Part shown: piece by piece, positions 16,832-26,442 of the stretch | Layout of the letters: every line of letters begins with the position of its first letter | Position numbering within the stretch: position 1 is the stretch's first letter | Source of the DNA: Lachnospiraceae bacterium | Lineage (GTDB): Bacteria; Bacillota; Clostridia; Lachnospirales; Lachnospiraceae | Length of the DNA stretch: 64,000 nt | Direction: 5' to 3' | Assembly: GCA_009774245.1 (NCBI GenBank) | Contig: VSNM01000009.1 | Location: forward strand, 48,193 to 112,192 | Notes under the pieces: generated by a model | Database searches by the model: none | What the model saw: the letters and a program-made list of their open reading frames with translations, nothing else | Told to the model about the DNA's origin: nothing | Made by a program: the position numbers and the translations under genes

Positions 16832-19141
16832 GTGATACGATTTAGCAAATATGAAACATACGTACATTATAATAAGAAAACGCCAGGCGATTCTTTGATT
16901 CTGGACAGGGCGATCTGGGAAAAAGGCAGGGAATATTTTGCAAAGTATCCATCTGAATCAATGGTTCCGGTAGCAGATGAAAGGGGGAATATTATCTGTT
17001 ACGCATGGCAGGATACAGAAGCTAACAGGGAAATACGAATGCTGCGTGAACTTGAGGAATGCCGGGAAGCAATTGGATTTCAAAAATTGTATCCAGAATA
17101 TGCTTGTGTAACTATTCATGGCTTTAATGAACTTGCGTGGTATATGAGACAGTATCTTATGCAGAATGGAATGTCGGTGAATGTCGAGGGTGATTTGTGG
17201 AAGTTTTTAGGGATTGAAGAGGGGACAGAATCTTTTGGAATACGAGACTATGAGATATGGGCAGAAGGCGTTAATTCGAAAAGCAGTGATTGGATACAAG
17301 TACGTTTGAAAAGTGCTTCCGCAAATTTTGAATGTGTGAATCAAATATATGAGGCGAATATTAAGGCAGGAAAAATTGCTGACAATGATTTCGGCGTTGA
17401 GGGATTACTGCAAATGTTGTCTCACGAGAAAGAAATTATTATCAGGGGAACGGGGACAAAGGCGCATGATGCTTACGACTGGCTGTTGGCAAATAATATT
17501 CATATTTGTGCTTTTCAATCAGGCAAAGCAAATGAAGTGAGAAAAACACTTTTTGGTATTCCGGTTTTAACAAAATCACAGGTGAAAGAACAATATAAAA
17601 GAGCGGTTATTATTGAGTGTAGCGCCAGACATAGTGCATGGGGATTTGGCGGTGTAGATCACTATGATTACGAGGGATATGAGAGAAACAAAAGATATTT
17701 TCTGCTGAGAGATTATATCGATGTGCCGGAAAATAAACTTTTGCATATATTTAAGAGAAAAAGGCTGCTGCTTGTAGGAAATATATATTTATGCAACCGC
17801 GTATATAAATGGTATAAGAAATATGCAGCAGATATAGTCGAAATTTCGTATTGGGATATTTTGAATGAAAGAAAAGATTTGACAGAAGAAGACGTTGTGG
17901 TGGTTGTGGCGCCTCAATACGCTGTTGAAGGCGTAGGGAGAAAAGAGACTATGAATCAGTGCAGTTATTATAGGGAATCTCTTAAAAAACTGGGCGTATG
18001 GGATTATACTGACTATTTTTCAGACATGATGAAATATATTCAGCTAGAAACAGAGAAAGTAAAGTATCCCAGAAAGGAGCTGCGTCCTGGGGGAATTGTA
18101 CTTGGAGCTATAAACGCATTTTCGGGGAACGTGTTAGTAAGACAATGCCTGTCAGGCCATCCGCAGATTGTAATGATAGAAGGAGATAACAAAGGGGCGT
18201 TCCTTGATATTGAGCTGTATTATCTCTGTATATGCCTGTCGGAAGTAAAATCATCTGATCTGTTAGAAGTATTTTGGGAACTATATCAAAAAGAGTCTAT
18301 TGAGGGGAGCATCGAGAGAACCTTTAGTAATCAGGAAAGGTTTGACAGTAAGATGAGAGAATTGCTTCGTTTCAGCGATCAGTTCACCTCACAGGAGTTA
18401 TTTGTGATGTTTCATCTGGCTTTTGCGGCAATGCATGGAAGAGAAATATCAAATTTGGAAGACGTGATAATCTACTGGGAGCCACATTGCTGGGATCGGA
18501 ATATTGTGCGTGAATGGGCGTTATGGTTAAATAGTGCAGATGTGAGGGGGTATACACTCAGCACTGTCCGCAATCGATATATTCTTGCAGGTTCAGCTAT
18601 CAGGATGCTTAGTGAAAGGAATTGGAATACTGCGCGCTATTGTATCTATGGAAGACCGATTACAAACAGAAAAAGCTATGAAAACTGGCGGGAAAAGACA
18701 ATAAAGTTTGAGGAACTGAAATGTTATCCGAGAGAAACTCTGACTATGCTTTGTGAATGGTTAAGTATTTCTTTTGATGAAATATTAATGGAAACGACTT
18801 ATCTCGGGAAAAAGGCATATTATGGCGATATTACGGGATTTGATGTCCGGCCAGCATATAATCTGTACGAGGAGTATTTCAGTATTTTTGACAGGATGCG
18901 GATTGCTATGGCATCAGGCTCCTATCAAAAGAAGTACGGATATCCATACGTGAGCTGTCTGGAATTCAGCAGACGTGAACTGCAGGAAATGTTCTTGAAA
19001 GATTTTCGCTGGGAGGGACTTTCGGGGACAGCGGAAAGGGAGATGGACAATTATGTTTATGTGCAGGATATGGTGCGGAGTTTGTTATGGAGGGAGCGTT
19101 TTGCCGAAGTTATGCAGATTGATCTGGATGAAGAATATTGA
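16832..19141 (+). CDS. Large sulfotransferase-fold protein with N-terminal Rossmann-like repeats, paralog 2
   Basis: 769 residues from GTG 16832. It is co-linear with the protein at 10216 over its whole length: CBS-like segment (MVPVADERGNIICYAWQD), Rossmann-like units (IIIRGTGTKAHDAYDWLL and LLLVGNIYLCNRVYKW), then the sulfotransferase-like domain (PGGIVLGAINAFSGNVLVRQ, IKFEELKCYPRETLTMLCEW) and the conserved end SRRELQEMFLKDFRW. The two copies flank the acyl cassette in direct orientation. Family knowledge gives transfer from a 3'-phosphonucleotide donor to a hydroxyl; whether the group moved here is sulfate or phosphoramidate cannot be read from sequence. The Lys/Ser-rich phosphate loop of true sulfotransferases is degenerate. 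Confidence 0.65.
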   Translation: MIRFSKYETYVHYNKKTPGDSLILDRAIWEKGREYFAKYPSESMVPVADERGNIICYAWQDTEANREIRMLRELEECREAIGFQKLYPEYACVTIHGFNELAWYMRQYLMQNGMSVNVEGDLWKFLGIEEGTESFGIRDYEIWAEGVNSKSSDWIQVRLKSASANFECVNQIYEANIKAGKIADNDFGVEGLLQMLSHEKEIIIRGTGTKAHDAYDWLLANNIHICAFQSGKANEVRKTLFGIPVLTKSQVKEQYKRAVIIECSARHSAWGFGGVDHYDYEGYERNKRYFLLRDYIDVPENKLLHIFKRKRLLLVGNIYLCNRVYKWYKKYAADIVEISYWDILNERKDLTEEDVVVVVAPQYAVEGVGRKETMNQCSYYRESLKKLGVWDYTDYFSDMMKYIQLETEKVKYPRKELRPGGIVLGAINAFSGNVLVRQCLSGHPQIVMIEGDNKGAFLDIELYYLCICLSEVKSSDLLEVFWELYQKESIEGSIERTFSNQERFDSKMRELLRFSDQFTSQELFVMFHLAFAAMHGREISNLEDVIIYWEPHCWDRNIVREWALWLNSADVRGYTLSTVRNRYILAGSAIRMLSERNWNTARYCIYGRPITNRKSYENWREKTIKFEELKCYPRETLTMLCEWLSISFDEILMETTYLGKKAYYGDITGFDVRPAYNLYEEYFSIFDRMRIAMASGSYQKKYGYPYVSCLEFSRRELQEMFLKDFRWEGLSGTAEREMDNYVYVQDMVRSLLWRERFAEVMQIDLDEEY

Positions 19142-19153
19142 GGAAAATATTTT

Positions 19154-20692
19154 ATGAATGACTTAAATTATATTAGAAGTCTATTAAAAACATATATAGA
19201 TCGCAAGGTAAATAAATTTATTATTTACCCATTCGGGGTAAATGGTGTAAAAGTCAAGAATATACTGAAAGACTATTTTAATTTAGAACCGCTTTTTATT
19301 GTAGATAATGAATATTCACGTTATAACCCTAAAATAATCAGTGGATTGGGATTAAAAAAGTTTTATCAGGATGATATGTATATTATTCTTACAGTAGAAA
19401 ATGAGACAATTAATAAAGAAATATTTTTAGAACTTTCTGGGTATATTTCACCTGATAGGATTATTAATCTTAAAAAAACAGATGATTATAATAAGAGGGG
19501 TATAGCTCATGGCTCATTAGGTTTTTTGCTAAAGGATTTTTTACCTCCAGTGCAAAATAGGATTGAGAAAAATACTAATAAAATAAAAGTAAGAATCGTA
19601 CAGAGTTCACCTACTATTTGGAATGCTATTAATACAGTGTGCAATGCATTTCGAGAGGACTGTTTGTATGATGTGCTCATAATAATTGGTGGGTGGAAAA
19701 ATTCTGAGATGGTAAAGATAATTGACCATTGGGGATATAGATGGATTATGCTGGACGAATATCAGGGTGAGATTGATAAACCAGATATATTGGTTTTGTG
19801 TGGTCATTTACTTAATAAATTCAATGGATTACTTGATTGCAGGCGATATGTGAAACTAGTGGTTGTTGTGTATTGGTCCGTGGTTCGATATGCACATACA
19901 GTAGAGGAGTTTTGGATAAATCTGCAAAATGATTTTGACATATATCGCCCTGATTATTATTTATTTGACTCTTTACAATATAAAGAGATCGAAGAGTCAG
20001 AATATTATTCAGAAAAAATAATAGAGATGGGAAATGCAAAGTTCGATGGGATTTATCAGGGCATACAGGAAAAAAAATATCCTGATTTGTGGAAGAAACT
20101 GGAAGGGAAAACAACAGTGCTTTGGGCAACTAGTCATGGAATTAATGAGAACATGGATATATCGCCAACTCTTACCTTTGATTTATTTGCTAAAACATTT
20201 TTCGAATACGCAAATAACAACCCGGAGATGGGATTTATTTTGAGACCTGCTATGGCATTTCTGGAGGAATTGCTTAAATATGGCTTTTGGAGCGAAAATG
20301 ACATAAAATTTTTGAAAGAGTATTGTACCAATAGTCCGAACATAATATTTGACGATACAGAAAACTATGATAATGCGATATCAATTTCAGACGGAGTTAT
20401 AACAGATGGCTTTTGTGGGATTGTATGTTCGGCATTACCAACATTGAAACCGATTTGTGCCACCTTTCGTTCAAAAGAGGCTATACCATGGCATAAAGAA
20501 CTGTTGGATAGTTTGTATTTGGCTTATGAAATAGAAGATTTCATAAATTTTTTGGAAATAGTTAAAAATAAATCAGATTTTATGTTAGAACAAAGAAAAA
20601 TTTCGAGTGAGAAATTTGTAAAGAATTTTGATGGTCAAAACGGATGGAGGATTAAAGAGTTCATTAAAGAAAAATATAATGAAAGATGTTAA
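19154..20692 (+). CDS. CDP-glycerol-glycerophosphotransferase-like protein with N-terminal Rossmann-like module
   Basis: 512 residues, strikingly A+T rich. Residues about 20-110 are the recurring Rossmann-like module (FIIYPFGVNGVKVKNIL, FIVDN, YIILTVEN). From about 150 the protein resembles GT-B transferases of the CDP-glycerol glycerophosphotransferase type: EMGNAKFDGIYQ, TVLWATSHG, FILRPAM and a donor-site-like SDGVITDGFCGIVCSALPT. Expected role is addition of a polyol phosphate or sugar from a nucleotide donor. It is a distant relative, not a close paralog, of the transferase at 3122. The different base composition suggests that it entered the locus independently. Confidence 0.55.
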   Translation: MNDLNYIRSLLKTYIDRKVNKFIIYPFGVNGVKVKNILKDYFNLEPLFIVDNEYSRYNPKIISGLGLKKFYQDDMYIILTVENETINKEIFLELSGYISPDRIINLKKTDDYNKRGIAHGSLGFLLKDFLPPVQNRIEKNTNKIKVRIVQSSPTIWNAINTVCNAFREDCLYDVLIIIGGWKNSEMVKIIDHWGYRWIMLDEYQGEIDKPDILVLCGHLLNKFNGLLDCRRYVKLVVVVYWSVVRYAHTVEEFWINLQNDFDIYRPDYYLFDSLQYKEIEESEYYSEKIIEMGNAKFDGIYQGIQEKKYPDLWKKLEGKTTVLWATSHGINENMDISPTLTFDLFAKTFFEYANNNPEMGFILRPAMAFLEELLKYGFWSENDIKFLKEYCTNSPNIIFDDTENYDNAISISDGVITDGFCGIVCSALPTLKPICATFRSKEAIPWHKELLDSLYLAYEIEDFINFLEIVKNKSDFMLEQRKISSEKFVKNFDGQNGWRIKEFIKEKYNERC

Positions 20693-20710
20693 AATAGGGA
20701 ATTTGAGCAT

Positions 20711-22243
20711 ATGAACAAAGAAGTATCACAGGAAGCGTTTAAGATAGATATCAGACCTAGGTTAAAGGAAGAAAAAAAGACGATTGCATTATGCCATGGC
20801 GTTTTTGACCTGCTGCATCCCGGCCACGTAATTCATTTAGAGCAGGCAAAGGGCATGGCGGATATACTGGTGGTATCTATAACTGCGGCGCAATATGTGC
20901 GCAAGGGGCCAGGAAGACCGTATTTCGATGATGAGATGCGCATGAAAGTATTGGCAGCACTGGAGTGTGTGGATTATGTCATGCTTTCTGAAGGGTATAC
21001 GGTAGATGATGTTATCGAGAGCGTGGAGCCGGATATTTATGTAAAAGGTGAGGAGTATGCCAAAGCGGAGGAAGACATTACGGGAAAGATTTCGGAGGAA
21101 AAAGCGCTTGTGGAAAAGCATGGGGGAATACTTCGCTTTACAACAGGAGAAGTATTCAGCTCGACAAGATTAATTAATACTGCAATGTCTGGTCTGTCAG
21201 AGGAAGTCCGATGCTATATGGAAGATTTCAAAATGCGGTTTACCATGAAGGACATAAAAAAATATGCAGATATCATATCAGGCTTGAAGGTTCTCGTAGT
21301 TGGTGATGTTATTATAGACAAATATACATACTGCAGTGTACAGGGAATGATGTCAAAAGATATGGGGTATTCCGCGCAATTATCCCATTCGGAGGAATAC
21401 CTGGGCGGGGCTGTTGCAATCGCAAGGCATCTTGCGTCGTTTACAGATGATGTGACACTGATGTCGGTTATAGGGAATGAGGATAAAATAAGGCTTCGTT
21501 TTATGGACGAGCTGGCAGATAAGGTGCAGCTGCGGCTGGCATACAGCACGTCTTGCCCGACGATTATAAAACATAGGTACCTGTCCCATGACGAAAAGCG
21601 TGAGGAGTATAGAAAAATATTTGCAATCAATAATATTCCGGGAAATATGTATTATGAAGAGGATATTTATACTGGTTTTAAGGAGAAACTGCGTGAGAGA
21701 GTAAGGGAGTACGATGTCGTATTTCTGTGTGATTTTGGTCATGGACTGATTGACAAGGAAGTAATGGAGATTATTCAGAAAAATGCAAAGTACCTGGTCT
21801 TGAACTGTCAGACGAATTCTACGAACAAGGGCTTAAATATCATCACAAAATATTCCAGGGCAGATGTATTTGCACTGGATCAGCAGGAATTAAAGCTTGC
21901 TTTCCCAGAATACGTTCTGGACGAGCGGGCAGGATTAAATGCATTGTCAGAACACCTGCAAGGAGATGGCTGGCTGACAAGGGGATCAAAAGGAGCATAT
22001 GGTATTCTGGCAGAAAAAATATATGAATGTCCCGCATTTACCTTGAAAGTGAAAGATACCGTTGGCGCAGGGGATGCCTTTTTTGCCACAGCAGGCATTT
22101 TTGCAGCGGCAGGGGCGCCCATAGAGCTGGGAACTTTCATGGGAAACATCGGGGGAGCGCTGGGGGCTAATATTGTTGGCAATAAAGAGGCGCTGGAGAA
22201 GGTCAATGTACTGAAATACGCGGCTACACTGCTGAATGTATAG
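20711..22243 (+). CDS. Nucleotidyltransferase-PfkB kinase fusion (HldE-like, reversed domain order)
   Basis: 510 residues. The N-terminal domain is a cytidylyltransferase-type nucleotidyltransferase with the HxGH motif at His36-His39 (HGVFDLLHPGHV) and YVKGEEYAKAEED. The C-terminal domain (about 180-505) is a PfkB/ribokinase-type sugar kinase with DTVGAGDAFFATAG, catalytic Asp about 455. HldE of Gram-negative bacteria has the same two activities, heptose 1-kinase and ADP/nucleotidyl transfer, but with the kinase first. With the GmhA-like gene at 8584, this enzyme probably phosphorylates and activates a heptose or similar sugar. The nucleotide used cannot be decided from sequence. Confidence 0.75.
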   Translation: MNKEVSQEAFKIDIRPRLKEEKKTIALCHGVFDLLHPGHVIHLEQAKGMADILVVSITAAQYVRKGPGRPYFDDEMRMKVLAALECVDYVMLSEGYTVDDVIESVEPDIYVKGEEYAKAEEDITGKISEEKALVEKHGGILRFTTGEVFSSTRLINTAMSGLSEEVRCYMEDFKMRFTMKDIKKYADIISGLKVLVVGDVIIDKYTYCSVQGMMSKDMGYSAQLSHSEEYLGGAVAIARHLASFTDDVTLMSVIGNEDKIRLRFMDELADKVQLRLAYSTSCPTIIKHRYLSHDEKREEYRKIFAINNIPGNMYYEEDIYTGFKEKLRERVREYDVVFLCDFGHGLIDKEVMEIIQKNAKYLVLNCQTNSTNKGLNIITKYSRADVFALDQQELKLAFPEYVLDERAGLNALSEHLQGDGWLTRGSKGAYGILAEKIYECPAFTLKVKDTVGAGDAFFATAGIFAAAGAPIELGTFMGNIGGALGANIVGNKEALEKVNVLKYAATLLNV

Positions 22244-22279
22244 CGTTTTGGCTGTTTTAAAACGGGGAGGAGGACAGAC

Positions 22280-23341
22280 ATGGCAGAGGATATCCGAATG
22301 GATTCACACAAGCTCATATACCATCCGGAAATTGTGGTGCGGTGGCTGAAAGGTGAAAATATCTATCCGATTGAATTGGAAATCGGTCTGACGAATGCCT
22401 GTAACCATCGATGCATCTTTTGCGCGGTAGATTATACAGGATATAAGCCGGACAGGATAGACTCCGAAGTGCTGATTGAAAATCTGAAGGAACTTGCGCC
22501 GAAAGGTGTGAAGAGCATTATATATGCTGGAGAAGGGGAACCGCTTCTGCACAGGGAGGCTCCGGATATTATCAATAGGACAAAAAGACTGGGAATTGAC
22601 GCTGCAATATCGACAAACGGGGTTTTGTTGACGCGGGAAGTTTCAAGGGAGTGTCTGAAATCCCTGACGTGGATACGTTTCAGTGTGGCGGGAATAACAG
22701 ATACAACCTATGACAAAATACAGCAGGGGAGGAAAGGGGATTTATCGAAGGTATTGTCAAATATGCAAGCTGCGGCAGACATCAAAAGAGAACAGAATTT
22801 GCATTCAACACTCGGGGTTCAGATGCTTTTGCTGCCGGACAATAAGGACGAGATCGTGCAGATGGGAAAGACACTCAGGAGTATCGGGGTGGACTATTTT
22901 ACGATTAAACCGTTTTCACAGCACCCGCAGAGCCAGCATATTCTGCAGGTTGACTATAAGGAAATGCTGGAATTGGAAAAGGAAGTCACAGAACTGCAGA
23001 CAGATGATTATAAGGTGTATTTTAGGGCACATTCCATGGAAAAACTGGATTGTAAAAGATGCTATGAACACTGCTGGGCGCTGCCATTTATGGTGTATGT
23101 GGACGCAAGGGGAAACCTATGGCCGTGCATCGTATTTATGGGAAGGGATGAATTAAAATATGGCAATATCAATGAGAACTCCTTTGTGGATATATGGGAA
23201 GGAAACCATAGAAAGAAAGTCGTGGATTACTTTATGAATATGGATCTAGGGCAGAACTGCCGCGAGTTATGTCGGCTTGATGAGATGAACAGGTATCTTG
23301 ACAGACTGAAAAATCCCAGCGGGCATGTGAATTTTATATGA
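22280..23341 (+). CDS. Radical SAM enzyme with SPASM-like C-terminus, 1
   Basis: 353 residues with a strong ribosome site (GGGGAGGAGG). The [4Fe-4S] motif CxxxCxxC is CNHRCIFC (about residues 40-47), followed by a GEGEP-like motif. The C-terminal cysteine-rich region (CKRCYEHCW, WPCIVF, NCRELCRLD) fits the auxiliary-cluster SPASM/twitch type. Such enzymes perform radical epimerisation, dehydrogenation or cross-linking. A second, similar enzyme follows 13 bp later, so they probably act in sequence or together on a sugar or nucleotide-sugar made by the adjacent kinase fusion. The exact substrate is unknown. Confidence 0.8.
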   Translation: MAEDIRMDSHKLIYHPEIVVRWLKGENIYPIELEIGLTNACNHRCIFCAVDYTGYKPDRIDSEVLIENLKELAPKGVKSIIYAGEGEPLLHREAPDIINRTKRLGIDAAISTNGVLLTREVSRECLKSLTWIRFSVAGITDTTYDKIQQGRKGDLSKVLSNMQAAADIKREQNLHSTLGVQMLLLPDNKDEIVQMGKTLRSIGVDYFTIKPFSQHPQSQHILQVDYKEMLELEKEVTELQTDDYKVYFRAHSMEKLDCKRCYEHCWALPFMVYVDARGNLWPCIVFMGRDELKYGNINENSFVDIWEGNHRKKVVDYFMNMDLGQNCRELCRLDEMNRYLDRLKNPSGHVNFI

Positions 23342-23354
23342 TTGGAGAAAATAA

Positions 23355-24425
23355 ATGGAGAAGGCAACACCGTACAGTAACCTGAAAATATTCGCCCATG
23401 CACAGGCGCTTAATGAGATTGGGGAAGGAAAAAGGATCGCGCCGATATATATTCGTATTAAACCGACAAATTACTGCAATCATCATTGTTATTATTGCAG
23501 TTATGCCGACAGCGAACTGGGATTGAGGGATTCGGTCAACAGACAGGATCAGATTCCATGGGAAAAGATGCAGGAAATCATATCGGACATGGAAGATATC
23601 GGTGTGAAGGCGGTTACCTTCAGCGGTGGTGGGGAACCGCTGGTTTATCCGTATATTGTGCAGGCGATGCGGAAGGTCCTGGACGCGGGTATTGATCTGT
23701 CGGTCATCACAAATGGGCAGTTGTTAAAGGAGGAGAGGGCTGAGGTGCTGGCAAATGCGAAGTGGGTGAGAATCTCTTTTGATTCTGCGAATGCCCACAC
23801 ATATTCCAAAGTCAGGCAGCTTCCGCTCAAAGCTTTTGACGAGGTTTGTGATAATATTTATCAATTTTCGAAACAGAAACAGGAAAACTGCGAACTGGGA
23901 ATTAACTTTGTAGTTAACCATGAAAATGCGGATCAGGTGTATGACATGGCAAAAATGGTCAGGGAACTGGGAGCTAATCATATTAAATATGCGGCGAGGG
24001 TGACGAAAGATCTATTTGCGTATCATGAGCCGTTTAAGCAGGGTGTGATTGAGCAGATTCATCGGGCCAAGGAAGAACTGCAGACGAAGCATTTCAGGGT
24101 TATAGACAAATATGAGGGTGATTTTGATTCGGCGCTGGTATTTCATCGGTGTTATGGTCAGTGTTATATCAACCGGATTTTTACGGTCATAGCAGCAGAT
24201 AGTAAAGTATATTTCTGCCATGACAAGGCGTATGTGACAGACGGTGTTGTAGGCGATTTGTCAAAGCAGTCTTTTAAGGAGCTGTGGTTTTCGGAAGAGA
24301 CGGTGAAACGATATCAGGAGTTTAATCCACAGAAGGAGTGCAATCATCATTGTGTCTATGACGACAGGAATGAACTGCTCAATGTATTTTACAGTTTAGA
24401 TAGAAATCATATAAATTTTATTTAG
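23355..24425 (+). CDS. Radical SAM enzyme with SPASM-like C-terminus, 2
   Basis: 356 residues. The cluster motif is CNHHCYYC (about residues 38-45), followed by SGGGEP. The C-terminal half carries further cysteines in CYGQCYI, YFCHDK and ECNHHCVYD, consistent with auxiliary clusters. Overall it is arranged like its upstream neighbour, and both end in a similar HINFI/HVNFI tail, which suggests an old tandem duplication. The pairing of two such enzymes with a sugar kinase-nucleotidyltransferase and a transketolase is unusual and hints at carbon-skeleton rearrangement or deoxygenation of an activated sugar. Confidence 0.8.
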   Translation: MEKATPYSNLKIFAHAQALNEIGEGKRIAPIYIRIKPTNYCNHHCYYCSYADSELGLRDSVNRQDQIPWEKMQEIISDMEDIGVKAVTFSGGGEPLVYPYIVQAMRKVLDAGIDLSVITNGQLLKEERAEVLANAKWVRISFDSANAHTYSKVRQLPLKAFDEVCDNIYQFSKQKQENCELGINFVVNHENADQVYDMAKMVRELGANHIKYAARVTKDLFAYHEPFKQGVIEQIHRAKEELQTKHFRVIDKYEGDFDSALVFHRCYGQCYINRIFTVIAADSKVYFCHDKAYVTDGVVGDLSKQSFKELWFSEETVKRYQEFNPQKECNHHCVYDDRNELLNVFYSLDRNHINFI

Positions 24426-24451
24426 TAATGATTTTAAACCAGGGAGTTAGC

Positions 24452-25561
24452 ATGAAAAGTATTCATAAAGGGGAAATACCAGAGGCGTTGTATCAGTCTG
24501 TCGTGGTTTTGTATGGGGCGGGAATAACAGGCAACAGAATAGTAGCGCTTTTGAAACCATATAAAGTCCGCATTTTGTATATTATTGACGATGATAAGAA
24601 CAAATGGGGAAGTACGATCGATGGGATTCCAATTATATCCTACCGTGTGTTTGAAGAAAAGTGCACAGGCTTTGCACATGTCTCAGTCATTTTAACAACA
24701 ATATATGGAAAGGCTGTTTTAAAGAAACTGCGTCAGATAACTTGGGCGGATGCAGTAGAAGTATATGAGATGTATGGGTGGCTGAACGAAGCATACCAGT
24801 TAAATGGGTTGATTGGCGGCGTTGATGATGCAGAAAGGATTGAGCGGTTCCATGGGGAAATTGGTTCATTGAAGGTTGGACTGGCCGATGAGGAATCGAA
24901 AAGAGTTTTGGATGGCATTGACCGCTATTTGTACAATAAGGATTTAAATATTCTCGCTGATATCTGTACAGAGAGTGACCAGTATTTTATTCCGGAAGTG
25001 TTGTCTGCAATTCGAAAACCTTTGAATATACTTGATGCGGGTGCGTATGTGGGGGAGTTATACCAGACGATCCGGAACCATGATATAAAATTGGAGCATT
25101 GGTACTGTTTTGAGGCAAATGCAGATAATTATAACAAATTAATCCAATATTCACAAAACATGGAACTGAGTGGAATCCAGGTATGTGTTAATAAAGGGTT
25201 GTGGGATCAGGACGGAACACTATATTTTGACAGCAGCAAAGGAACAGCATCAAGAATCGTGGATTATAGGACAGATGACCAGATAGAAGTGATATCAATC
25301 GATACATATTTCAGGGATAAAAAATGTGATTTCATCAAAATGGACATAGAGGGGGCTGAATATCCGGCTTTGTGTGGGGCAATGGACGTGATTAGACGGG
25401 AGCGTCCAATTATGGCAGTTTCCATCTATCACAGTATAGAGGATTTGTATAGAATCCAGCGTTTTTTGATGGACAGGTTGCAAGGGTACAGATATTATAT
25501 CAGGCATCATGCATTGATTTTATGTGAAACAGTTTTGTATGTGGTACCGAATGAATTGTGA
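24452..25561 (+). CDS. FkbM-family methyltransferase with N-terminal Rossmann-like module, 1
   Basis: 369 residues from ATG 24452, which follows CAGGGAG; an ATG at 24428 is in frame but poorly placed. The first 110 residues are the recurring module (VVLYGAGITGNRIVALL, YIIDDD, VILTTI). Residues about 190-360 form an FkbM methyltransferase: ILDAGAYVGELYQTI as motif I and FIKMDIEGAEYPALCGA as the family signature. FkbM enzymes O-methylate hydroxyl groups of sugars or polyketides with SAM. A second FkbM protein with the same architecture is at 52874. Confidence 0.8.
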   Translation: MKSIHKGEIPEALYQSVVVLYGAGITGNRIVALLKPYKVRILYIIDDDKNKWGSTIDGIPIISYRVFEEKCTGFAHVSVILTTIYGKAVLKKLRQITWADAVEVYEMYGWLNEAYQLNGLIGGVDDAERIERFHGEIGSLKVGLADEESKRVLDGIDRYLYNKDLNILADICTESDQYFIPEVLSAIRKPLNILDAGAYVGELYQTIRNHDIKLEHWYCFEANADNYNKLIQYSQNMELSGIQVCVNKGLWDQDGTLYFDSSKGTASRIVDYRTDDQIEVISIDTYFRDKKCDFIKMDIEGAEYPALCGAMDVIRRERPIMAVSIYHSIEDLYRIQRFLMDRLQGYRYYIRHHALILCETVLYVVPNEL

Positions 25562-25582
25562 ACTGGTTGGATAGGAGAGATT

Positions 25583-26404
25583 ATGGAAACGATAGAAATG
25601 GTGGCTAAGGATATAAGGAAAAAAATCTTCCAGATCGCGTATTTTGCAGGCGGCGGCCATATGGGAGCAGCATTTTCCATGGCAGACATTATCAGTGTGC
25701 TGTATTTTGACCACGTGCTGCGATATGACGCCTCGAAGCCGGAATGGGAAGAACGGGATAAATTCATACTGAGCAAAGGGCATGCCTGTTATGCTTTATA
25801 TGCTGCCCTGGCCCATGCGGGTTATTTTTCGGAAGAAGAATTGCGGAATGTCGGAAAACCAGGTTCCAGTTTTGGCGGACATCCCAAAATGCATGATATT
25901 CCAGGAGTTGAAGCTTCTACGGGGGCGCTGGGACATGGGTTATCGTTTGCGATTGGCGCTGCCTATGCCAGCAAGGCAGATCGCAAACGGAGTCATGTAT
26001 ATGTTGTGCTTGGGGATGGAGAGTGTCAGGAGGGTTCGGTCTGGGAAGGTGCGTTGTCAGCACCAACATTGGAACTGGATAATCTGACTGTGATCGTTGA
26101 TCACAACAAGCTTCAGGCAATGGACGAGCTGGAACGGATTGTGCACATGAAACCGTTTGTTGACAAATGGAAAGCTTTTGGCTGGAATGTGGTGGAAATT
26201 GATGGACATAAGTACCAGGAAATCAGAACAGCTTTGTTAACACGGCAGGAAGGGCAGCCTACACTGGTGGTCGCAAATACCATCAAGGGAAAGGGAGTTT
26301 CATTTATGGAAAATGTTCCAATCTGGCATTACCGTATGCCCAATGAGCAGGAACTGCCCGTATTGATGAAAGAACTTGGCCTGACGGAGAATGATCTGAA
26401 GTAG
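25583..26404 (+). CDS. Transketolase, N-terminal (ThDP-binding) subunit
   Basis: 273 residues, start supported by GGATAGGAG. It is the pyrophosphate-binding half of transketolase: GGGHMGAAFSMADI, KGHACYALYAAL, GALGHGLSFAIGAAYA, and the ThDP/metal motif GDGECQEG extending to VDHN. The matching C-terminal half is encoded 8.5 kb downstream at 34886, an unusual separation since such halves normally sit side by side. Transketolase moves two-carbon ketol units between sugar phosphates and could supply sedoheptulose 7-phosphate to the GmhA-like isomerase. An alternative is a dedicated C2-branching step on a sugar or oxo acid. Confidence 0.85.
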   Translation: METIEMVAKDIRKKIFQIAYFAGGGHMGAAFSMADIISVLYFDHVLRYDASKPEWEERDKFILSKGHACYALYAALAHAGYFSEEELRNVGKPGSSFGGHPKMHDIPGVEASTGALGHGLSFAIGAAYASKADRKRSHVYVVLGDGECQEGSVWEGALSAPTLELDNLTVIVDHNKLQAMDELERIVHMKPFVDKWKAFGWNVVEIDGHKYQEIRTALLTRQEGQPTLVVANTIKGKGVSFMENVPIWHYRMPNEQELPVLMKELGLTENDLK

Positions 26405-26442
26405 ATATTTATGGAATGGTGTAGATATCAGGGAGAATGACT

